Source: Pirellulales bacterium
GTDB taxonomy: Bacteria > Planctomycetota > Planctomycetia > Pirellulales > Thermoguttaceae
DNA: 64,000 nt
Assembly (NCBI GenBank): GCA_016935315.1
Contig: JAFGRD010000019.1
Span: 89,662 to 153,661, forward strand
Direction: 5' to 3'
In this document: piece after piece, positions 1 through 5,808 of the stretch
Layout of the letters: every line of letters starts with the position of its first letter
Position numbering within the stretch: the first letter of the stretch is position 1
Program-made: the position numbers and the translations under genes
The notes under the pieces: generated by a model
Databases searched by the model: none
What the model saw: the letters and a program-made list of their open reading frames with translations, nothing else
Told to the model about the DNA's origin: nothing

Positions 1-132
1 GTCGATCGCGAGGATTCGGATCTGCTCGTGGCCGAGCAAGAGGACGACGAAGGGCTGCGAAGTGCCGCAGGGGTCGGACCGGTGCGGGGGCATGCATACG
101 GACGATTGTTCGCCAAGCTCCGCCGTGGCTGA
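1..132 (+). CDS. 3' end of an unidentified protein, probably of an exopolysaccharide operon
   Basis: The frame is open from the first base of the window and ends at a TGA at 130-132, giving 43 residues rich in Asp and Glu and then a basic tail (AKLRRG). No domain can be recognised from so short a piece. It lies directly upstream of a tyrosine-kinase-like ATPase on the same strand, and planctomycete operons often pair such an ATPase with a Wzz-type chain-length protein, so it may be the C-terminus of such a partner. That assignment is inference from position only. Confidence 0.5.
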   Translation, partial: VDREDSDLLVAEQEDDEGLRSAAGVGPVRGHAYGRLFAKLRRG

Positions 133-187
133 GACGCGTGGCGGCTGGCACGCGGGGCGCCGTCAAGATATCGAAAGCGACCATGCC

Positions 188-997
188 ATGGGGCGCACGC
201 TGAAGGCTCTACAGAAGATTGAGGCCGAATCGGCCTGGCCGTCGGCGCCCGACGCCGAGGCCGCCTTGTCGCGCGCCGAGGCAGCCGCCGCCATGGCAGC
301 GGACGAATTCTCGGACGGCGGCCCGGCCCACGCCGAGCGAGCTGCCGTGGAGCCGGAAGCCGAACCCTCGCGGGACGGCGCCGTGGCCTGGCCTCAACCG
401 CCCTCCGCCAAACACGCGGAGGCTTGCGGCCGGTTGGCCCAAAAAGTCCTTTCGCAACTGCCGCCGAAGGGCCCGGCCTCGCTGGTGTTTACCAGCCCAG
501 GCGACGCAGCAGGCACCACGGGATTGCTGGTTTCGCTGGCCGAGGCGTTGGCCCAGCGGGTTTCGGGCAACGTGCTGTTGGTCGACGGCAATTGCCGGCA
601 TCCGTCGCTGGCAGACCATTTGGCAATCGACGTGGCGGACGGCTGGGCCGACGTGCTTTCCGGCACGGTGCCCTGGCAGCAAGCGATACGCACCACCAGC
701 GTGCCCCGGCTACACGTCCTGCCGGGCGCGGGGGCCGTGGCGGACGAGAATTGGCTGTCTCAAACACGGCGGTTCAGCCGGTTGCTGAGGGATCTCTGCC
801 GCTCGTATCGGCTCGTGCTGGTCGACGCGGCGTCGCTGGCCTATCCGGAAGTTGCCCCGGCGGCCCGTCACTGCACGGGCGCCTATCTGGCAATCCGCCT
901 ATCGCGGACGACCCGTCGCGCGGCGCGGGAGGCCGTCGAGGTGATCGATGCCGGCGGCGGCCGTCTGTTGGGTTGCGTGGTGCTCGAGGGTTATTGA
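188..997 (+). CDS. Degenerate CpsD/CapB-type tyrosine-kinase-like ATPase (exopolysaccharide chain-length control)
   Basis: This 269-residue protein resembles the cytoplasmic ATPase half of bacterial tyrosine kinases that control polysaccharide chain length. An N-terminal Ala/Glu-rich linker (about residues 1-90) is followed by the MinD-like fold: a P-loop region SPGDAAGTTG at 102-111, then LLVDGNCRHPSL (normally LLVDxDxRxPxL) near 130-141, then LVLVDAAS. The Walker A lysine is replaced (Thr where Lys is expected) and the C-terminal tyrosine cluster is missing, so kinase activity is doubtful and a regulatory role more likely. The ATG at 188 was chosen because MGRTLKAL is a typical start of planctomycete homologues; in-frame GTG 62 and ATG 92 are possible but would overlap the upstream gene. 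The stop codon lies inside the edge of a family I repeat. Confidence 0.7.
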   Translation: MGRTLKALQKIEAESAWPSAPDAEAALSRAEAAAAMAADEFSDGGPAHAERAAVEPEAEPSRDGAVAWPQPPSAKHAEACGRLAQKVLSQLPPKGPASLVFTSPGDAAGTTGLLVSLAEALAQRVSGNVLLVDGNCRHPSLADHLAIDVADGWADVLSGTVPWQQAIRTTSVPRLHVLPGAGAVADENWLSQTRRFSRLLRDLCRSYRLVLVDAASLAYPEVAPAARHCTGAYLAIRLSRTTRRAAREAVEVIDAGGGRLLGCVVLEGY

Positions 998-1094
998 CGC
1001 TTGCCCGGTCAATGCGCGAGGGCGACCAACGGGAGCCCGAGTTTTCCGGCCTCCCGTTGATCGGCCTGGATCATTCACAATGCAAACATCCATA
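992..1094 (+). repeat. Family I MITE-like element, copy A
   Basis: This 103-bp copy includes the flanking TA at each end. Its left end TATTGACGCTTGC and right end TGCAAACATCCATA are near-perfect inverted repeats (consensus TATTGAYGTTTGCA). In between is a hairpin with arms close to GACCAACGGGAGCCC and GGCCTCCCGTTGATC around a T-rich loop. It is oriented with the upstream gene, whose TGA stop (995-997) it supplies. It sits in a convergent intergenic space. Confidence 0.8.
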
Positions 1095-1125
1095 GGAACC
1101 GTCGCAAGACAAGCTGGGCATTCTT
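1095..1125 (+). repeat. Family III short repeat, diverged copy
   Basis: The block GGAACCGTCGCAAGACAAGC followed by TGGGCATTCTT abuts family I copy A directly. It matches blocks at 4801, 5661, 14574 and 58038 with the consensus GGACTCGYAAAAGAACAAG then TTGGGCATTCTT. No coding or regulatory role is visible. Confidence 0.5.
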
Positions 1126-1220
1126 GTCGGTCCCTTCACAAAGCAGCCGGTCTCGCACGCAAGCCCAACCGTAGCTGAGTGCACGAGGGTTTTCGGTGCC
1201 CTGGTACGGACAGATCCCGC

Positions 1221-1264
1221 GATGGAAGTCTTGCGACTTGCGTTACCATTTGGCCGCGATGTCA
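1221..1264 (+). repeat. Family IV repeat, diverged copy
   Basis: The segment GGAAGTCTTGCGACTTGC followed by GTTACCATTTGGC is a diverged copy of the family IV motif seen intact at 41397-41510. It overlaps the 3' end of the minus-strand gene at 1243-1827 and forms that gene's last residues (AAKW), just as another copy forms the C-terminus of the gene at 41487. Confidence 0.5.
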
Positions 1265-1827
1265 CGCAGAGGTTGTTCTTCGGCCGGGGCGGCGGCCGCT
1301 TCTCGCTTGGGCAATCGCTGTGCGGTCAGTTGCACCGATTCGATGGCCCGCCGCTGCACCAGCACGACGCCCAATCGCGATGCGGCAAGATTGTGAGTCG
1401 AGCTGTGCACGGTCACTTCGGTCAGGGCAAGGAACGGGGAAAGCGTGCTGCCTTCCTCCAACAGCGTCAGCGGGGTGGAACGCGACGGCAGATGGACGAT
1501 GCCCGACAGAAGGTGGCCGGGCAGGGCGATCATGGCCCCGAAACGGTCCTTTGCCACGTAGTTGTTGGCCCGGCGGATCGGCGCCTCGTGAGTCCCCTTG
1601 GGAATCACCATGAAGATCCCGCTCTTTCTCAAGTAGAGCAGGTTCCAGCGGACGCTGGCCGACCCGTTGCCGATCAACCCGGTTACCGTGTCGCGCATCG
1701 TCAACGTATCGACAGTCGCGTCGTTGAGGACGTCGGCAACGCGAAAGCCCCTCGTGGTTACCTCTCCCGTGTACCAGCACTGCCCGGTGATCACGTCGAC
1801 CGAGGTGGTTGTCTGCTCGCCCTGCAT
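1243..1827 (-). CDS. Hypothetical 194-residue protein, no signal peptide
   Basis: I do not recognise a named family. The predicted 194-residue soluble protein has two similar halves, each with a beta-rich pattern: VTTRGFRVADVLND with a later WNLLYLRKSGIFMVIPKG, then LPSRSTPLTLLEEGSTLSPFLALTEV. This resembles small planctomycete proteins of two repeated beta domains (a DUF6812-like fold is possible but unproven). The ATG at 1827 is preceded by TTGGAGAACCACG, a good ribosome-binding site. An upstream extension to 2046 would run through family I copy B and is rejected. The last residues are encoded by a family IV repeat. It converges with the ATPase gene at 188-997. Confidence 0.6.
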   Translation of the reverse strand: MQGEQTTTSVDVITGQCWYTGEVTTRGFRVADVLNDATVDTLTMRDTVTGLIGNGSASVRWNLLYLRKSGIFMVIPKGTHEAPIRRANNYVAKDRFGAMIALPGHLLSGIVHLPSRSTPLTLLEEGSTLSPFLALTEVTVHSSTHNLAASRLGVVLVQRRAIESVQLTAQRLPKREAAAAPAEEQPLRDIAAKW

Positions 1828-1950
1828 CGTGGTTCTCCAAGGGTGCCCGTCTAGCATCGGTCTTCGTGATTCGGCCGGCGGCACGGCCTCAGCCGGCTGC
1901 AACTTGGGACTCGCAAGAGGCGCTGCGCGCATTGGCCATCCGCGAGTCCT

Positions 1951-2055
1951 TATTGGTGTTTGCATCACGAATGATCCACGCCGACCAAGGGGAGGCCGGA
2001 AAAAAATCGGGCTCCCGTTGGTCGCCCTCGCGCATTGACCGTGCAAACGTCAATA
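1951..2055 (-). repeat. Family I MITE-like element, copy B
   Basis: This 105-bp full copy lies on the minus strand and is flanked by TA at 1951 and at 2054. Read on the minus strand it starts TATTGACGTTTGCACGG and ends GATGCAAACACCAATA, with hairpin arms GACCAACGGGAGCCC and GGCCTCCCCTTGGTC around a run of seven T. It lies between two minus-strand genes and follows the transcription direction. A weak family III-like block (GGACTCGCAAGAGG) sits at 1907. Confidence 0.8.
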
Positions 2056-2207
2056 AACGGCCGAGAGACCTATAGGAACTCTCGTTTGAAGATGGGGCCG
2101 CGTCAAGCGAATCGGCGAATAATCGCGATGACAGCCGGATATTCAGGTTCTGCCGGTTGCGCCGGTCTCCTTCCCAACTTGCTCCTGTGCCTGCTTACCG
2201 CAGCCAC

Positions 2208-3125
2208 TTACTCGCGACGCGCGAACCGCTCCGCCTGCCCGGCAATATCGATCCCCACCAACTCGCCCCAGGCCGTCAGCAGGCGGCGAAACACGGCGCC
2301 CGGCTTGCCGTCGCCGATCGGGCGGCCGTTCAGTCGCGTTACCGGCAAGAGGCACAGCGGCGTGCTGCCGAGCAGCACCTCGTCGGCCGCCGCAACTGTC
2401 TCGCACTTCAGGTCCCGCTGGAGGACGGGAATGCCGAGTTCTTGGGCCAGGTCGAGAAGGGTCGCCAGACTGATCCCGCGAAGGATTCGCGATTCGGGAG
2501 GCGAGATGAGCCCTTCGCCCGAAACGTAGGTCACCACGTTGGCCGTGGAGGTTTCGGTCACGTGGCCCTCGGCATCCAGCAGCAGCGCTCGGGAGCCCGC
2601 CTCGATCACGGCGGCCTGGCGGTCGGCCAGGTAGTAGTGCATCCGGCTGCGGCACTTCAACGCCGGCGGCCAGCACCGCGACGGCACCTGCTCGACGTCG
2701 GTGGTGACCAAGGACTGACCGCTGCCATACTTTTCAACCCAGAGGTGAAACGGCAGCGGATAGGTGTGCAAACAGACAGTCGGCCCGGCCGATCCATGCT
2801 CCGCATAGGCCCGATAGGTCCCCGGCGTAACGAACACCGACAACCCCAGGTCGTCGCCGGCAGCCAGCAGCCGATGGTTTCGGGCGACCAGGTCTCGGGC
2901 AACGTCGGCAAATTGACCGATCGTCATGCCCGGGTCGACGCCCACGATTTGCAGCGACCGCTGCAGCCGGGCCAGATGGTCATCCAAGCGGAACAGCCTT
3001 CCGGCAAAGGTCCGCACCTGTTCGGCGACCGTGGCTCCCAAAGTGAATCCGGTGTCGGCGACCGGCACGACCGCCGCGGAGGCGGGAATCCACCGGCCAT
3101 TGAGAAACGCTTGAGGTTCGTCCAT
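2208..3125 (-). CDS. PLP-dependent class IV aminotransferase (branched-chain aminotransferase / aminodeoxychorismate lyase family)
   Basis: The protein has 305 residues and matches fold-type IV PLP enzymes. It has the N-terminal FLNGRWIPASAA...DTGFTLG pattern, a probable Schiff-base lysine in PPALKCRSRMHYYLAD (Lys near 157), the ETSTANV motif near 191-197 that contacts the cofactor, and a C-terminal EVLLGSTP segment. Family members transaminate branched-chain amino acids or D-amino acids, or release pyruvate from aminodeoxychorismate; the sequence alone does not settle which. ATG 3125 was preferred over a TTG at 3143 because homologues start just before the FLNG strand. It is followed on the same strand by copy B of the repeat. 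Confidence 0.8.
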   Translation of the reverse strand: MDEPQAFLNGRWIPASAAVVPVADTGFTLGATVAEQVRTFAGRLFRLDDHLARLQRSLQIVGVDPGMTIGQFADVARDLVARNHRLLAAGDDLGLSVFVTPGTYRAYAEHGSAGPTVCLHTYPLPFHLWVEKYGSGQSLVTTDVEQVPSRCWPPALKCRSRMHYYLADRQAAVIEAGSRALLLDAEGHVTETSTANVVTYVSGEGLISPPESRILRGISLATLLDLAQELGIPVLQRDLKCETVAAADEVLLGSTPLCLLPVTRLNGRPIGDGKPGAVFRRLLTAWGELVGIDIAGQAERFARRE

Positions 3126-3146
3126 GCCTCGGATGGCAGCCAAATG

Positions 3147-4268
3147 CTAGTGGTGGGTGATGAGCTGCCGATCGCCGTGAGGCGCGGAAAGCACAGGTCC
3201 AACGGCGGACGGCGACGCCGTCACCTGCTCGGGTTCCTCGGCGGCCTGCGGAAGCGGGTCCTGGCGGGGCTCAGTCGCGGTCTGCAAGGGCAGCTCCTGC
3301 TCCCCATCCGACCCATCATCCAGTAAGAACGTGTACCAGGCCAACCGGCCGCGGAGGCTGGAAGAGACCATGTAGCGGCCGAAGTCGTGGGCCCGGCCCA
3401 CCGAGCAACTCAGGTTCAGCAGGTCGAGGTCCTCGCCCGACGGGCAGCCGGCCGGACCCGCGTAGCCCAAGGCCGGCGGGCCGCCGCGACGGTACATCAG
3501 CGGATACCACTTCAACACGGGATCGCTGTGGTTGCGGGTAACCAACATGCGCTGGACCTGCGAGAGGGCCAGCCCGTTGCGGTGGCCCGGCAGCAGCCAA
3601 TCGGCATCCAGCGCGGCGGCCAACAACACCGCGCGACGACGCGGTTGCCGGCCGTCGGCGTTCGCGTCTTCGCCGGCCGGCTGCGCCAGGCTACGCCCGG
3701 CTACGTGCCCTCCGGCCAGAAGGTGCAACGTGCCGGTGATCACCCGAGCCCCGAAGCTGTAGCCGACCAGGCCGACGGGCACGTCGGGCCGGATCCGCCG
3801 TAGGCAATCGGCCAGGTAATAGGCCTGCACATCGCTCCGGCAGGCCTTGACCTGCAAGTCCTGTCGGGTGCGACCGCGAATCCGGTCGCTCGGCCACGAC
3901 CAGATCACCAACCGAAAGGCCTTGCCGGACGCATCCCGCTTCATTTGCCGGTACACGCGCCAACCGGCAGATACGGCGTCGCAGCGGTCGGTCCGGTTGC
4001 CGTGGATGAAGACCGTGGTGGGCCTCGAGGGTTCGTCTTCCTGGTGAAAAACACCCGCGTCGAGTTGCTGCCAACGGCGATCCGCTTGCAGCCGCCAATA
4101 GGTGATTCGGTCTTCGGCGGGGCGCAGGCTTCCGGATCGCGGGGCCCGCCGCGTGTTGACGATCCAAACGGATTCGAGCCCTTCGTCGGCGCCGGCGGGT
4201 GCGACGGCGGCCAGCACCGTCGTGCCGACGACCCAGGCAGCAATCGTCTTGTAGAGGGCAGCGTTCAC
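3147..4268 (-). CDS. Secreted alpha/beta-hydrolase (esterase-like)
   Basis: The 373-residue protein starts with a signal peptide: a GTG at 4268 gives a short n-region with Lys, a hydrophobic core and a PAGA cleavage site. It then shows an alpha/beta-hydrolase pattern with the oxyanion strand TTVFIHGN and a nucleophile elbow GYSFGA in a GxSxG context. The histidine is probably in the C-terminal HDFGRY segment. It resembles DUF900-type esterases acting outside the cytoplasm; the substrate is unknown. Extending the frame upstream to 4412 adds an unlikely leader that overlaps the neighbouring promoter, so GTG 4268 was chosen. Its end lies 21 bp from the ATG of the class IV aminotransferase (22 bp from 3147 to 3125), so the two may be co-transcribed. 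Confidence 0.7.
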   Translation of the reverse strand: MNAALYKTIAAWVVGTTVLAAVAPAGADEGLESVWIVNTRRAPRSGSLRPAEDRITYWRLQADRRWQQLDAGVFHQEDEPSRPTTVFIHGNRTDRCDAVSAGWRVYRQMKRDASGKAFRLVIWSWPSDRIRGRTRQDLQVKACRSDVQAYYLADCLRRIRPDVPVGLVGYSFGARVITGTLHLLAGGHVAGRSLAQPAGEDANADGRQPRRRAVLLAAALDADWLLPGHRNGLALSQVQRMLVTRNHSDPVLKWYPLMYRRGGPPALGYAGPAGCPSGEDLDLLNLSCSVGRAHDFGRYMVSSSLRGRLAWYTFLLDDGSDGEQELPLQTATEPRQDPLPQAAEEPEQVTASPSAVGPVLSAPHGDRQLITHH

Positions 4269-4398
4269 GGTTCGCAACGGTCGGCACAGGAACGGTCTGA
4301 GGTTCTCGCAGCAAAACTCTTCTGTAGTGTAGCCTCTATTGAACGTCGAGGTCGCAAAAAGGAAAAACGCTTCGTGGGAAAAAACACTCGCGTTGCGT

Positions 4399-4426
4399 TT
4401 GCACATCATCAAAACTGTTGTAGAGT
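4399..4426 (+). promoter_or_regulatory. Possible sigma-70-type promoter for the small lipoprotein
   Basis: TTGCAC at 4399-4404 and TAGAGT at 4421-4426 are separated by 16 bp in a locally AT-rich stretch, about 55 bp upstream of the small lipoprotein start. The region is divergent from the hydrolase gene. Only sequence resemblance supports it. Confidence 0.3.
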
Positions 4427-4481
4427 TGACGTGGCGAGAACCTCGCGAAAAAGGGTCCGTTTCGACTGGAGTATGCGAATA

Positions 4482-4685
4482 ATGAAGAAGCTACTGATTC
4501 TGACGGCTGTGTTGATGCTGACGAGTAGCGCAGTGGGCTGCCGATGCTGTGATTGGCTGTGGCGCGGCGCGCCTGCCAGTCCGTGCGTGCCGATGGCCAC
4601 GTACGGCGACTACAGCCCGCCCTGCAATCCGTGCGATTCGTGCGCGCCCGCAGAGCCCTACTCGTCGATCCCCGGCCCTCAGTAA
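4482..4685 (+). CDS. Small Cys/Pro-rich lipoprotein (67 residues)
   Basis: The short protein begins MKKLLILTAVLMLTSSAVGC, a lipoprotein-type leader ending in a lipobox-like AVGC. The mature part is 40-odd residues rich in Cys and Pro (CRCCDWLW, CNPCDSCAP) with no recognisable domain. Tiny lipoproteins of this kind are common in planctomycete genomes and their role is unknown. A GGAG motif precedes the ATG at 4482 by ten bases; an in-frame ATG at 4473 is also possible. It stands alone between two minus-strand genes. Confidence 0.6.
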   Translation: MKKLLILTAVLMLTSSAVGCRCCDWLWRGAPASPCVPMATYGDYSPPCNPCDSCAPAEPYSSIPGPQ

Positions 4686-4800
4686 CGAGACAAACCGAGT
4701 CAAGCAGTCTGTTCCCCTCCCAGCAGTGCGAGACCGTCGCGCGTCGGCCGTGCCATCCTGAACGCGGCCGGCCGCGATTGGCCTCGCCCGCGCCGTTCTT

Positions 4801-4892
4801 GGGACTCGCAACAAAACACGTTGGGCGTTGTTGAGGGTCTGCGCTTTCTGAAAAAACGGCACATAGGCCTGGATGAAAGAGAAAAGGCGGCA
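4801..4892 (+). repeat. Family III block followed by family II block
   Basis: GGGACTCGCAACAAAACACG at 4801 is a family III copy. After a short spacer comes a family II copy from 4840 (CTTTCTGAAAAAACGGCACA then TAGGCCTGGATGAAAGAG). The same III-then-II order occurs at 14574-14650. The pair occupies the space between the small lipoprotein and the end of the PEP-CTERM gene. Confidence 0.6.
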
Positions 4893-4905
4893 CAAACACC
4901 GCGAC

Positions 4906-5607
4906 TCATCCAGGCCGCCGCGCTCTGCTTCGTCTTCGACCCAGAAGACCGCCCAGCCCCAACACGGCGAACCCGACGCCGAGCAGAGTGGAACACGCCG
5001 GCTCGGGAACCGCCGACGCGTTGAGACGCACGTTGTCGATGCCGGTGATTTCAAAGGGAGTGTAGTTGGTGTAATACGCCATCTCGATCCTGAGCTCGGT
5101 AACGTCCTCCAGCAGTGCGCCCCAATCCCCGGACATCGCGGCCCACGCTGATTCCACCAGGGTGGCCTCCAGCGGCAGCCAGGAAACCGACGGATTCGGC
5201 GCCGGGCCGAGCCACCGGAATGCACCTCCCGGGCCGGAAATGACGACGGTGTAATCCCCGATGCTTGCCACGCTTCCGGTCGTGAAGATATTGGCTTCGT
5301 AGCTCAGATCGGTCACACCGAGAGCCGACCAGTTGCCCAGATAAGCCGGCGGCGCATAGATCGACGTGGTGGAGCCTGCCCCGTACGGCACGTTGTTGTC
5401 GTACCGCATGTATCCGCCCGGATTGCCGCCTGCAGATTGCCAACTGATTCCCGGATCGGCAGCAAGCCGGGTCCAGCCCTGGCTGCCGTCGTCGAAATCG
5501 CTGCTTGCGATGGTGATGGTCGTCGCCGCGGCCGGCGTTGCCGCCATCGCGAACAGTGCCAATCCAGAGATCCATCCTGTTGTGAGTACTCGTGCAGTCG
5601 GTGTCAT
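4906..5607 (-). CDS. PEP-CTERM sorted secreted protein with laminin-B-like domain
   Basis: The 233-residue protein has an N-terminal signal peptide with a TPAAAT-type cleavage region, then a beta-sandwich resembling laminin IV/B or carbohydrate-binding domains. That domain begins with SSDFDDGSQGWT and contains GGYMRYDNN, a pattern typical of planctomycete exported proteins. The C-terminus is a classic PEP-CTERM signal: VPEPA, a hydrophobic segment with GLGG, and an Arg-rich end. It is expected to be cut by an exosortase and displayed or exported; no exosortase gene lies in this window. A CCTCC-type site (GGAGGGATGA on the minus strand) overlaps the start region, supporting ATG 5607. Confidence 0.8.
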   Translation of the reverse strand: MTPTARVLTTGWISGLALFAMAATPAAATTITIASSDFDDGSQGWTRLAADPGISWQSAGGNPGGYMRYDNNVPYGAGSTTSIYAPPAYLGNWSALGVTDLSYEANIFTTGSVASIGDYTVVISGPGGAFRWLGPAPNPSVSWLPLEATLVESAWAAMSGDWGALLEDVTELRIEMAYYTNYTPFEITGIDNVRLNASAVPEPACSTLLGVGFAVLGLGGLLGRRRSRARRPG

Positions 5608-5660
5608 TCATCCCTCCAGGTGATGATGGATTTCCGGCAACTGATGCCAAACCCATCCAA

Positions 5661-5692
5661 GGACTCGTAAAAGAACAAGTGGGGCATTCTTA
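5661..5692 (+). repeat. Family III short repeat
   Basis: GGACTCGTAAAAGAACAAGT followed by GGGGCATTCTT is one of the best conserved copies of family III. It lies in the divergent space between the PEP-CTERM gene and the giant CotH gene. Confidence 0.65.
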
Positions 5693-5808
5693 GCCCACAA
5701 CGGCGACCATGGTAACGGCGCGCCCCCTCCGTGTATAGGGGCGGACGTTTTTGATATTACCGCAGAAAACAGCCGAAAATCTTGCACTGCCCAGCATTAT
5801 CCAACATA

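Noticed and set aside
992..2055. Family I copies A and B as a CRISPR or a tandem array
   Set aside because: The copies are about 860 bp apart, in opposite orientation, with a gene between them; there is no regular spacing and no Cas gene.
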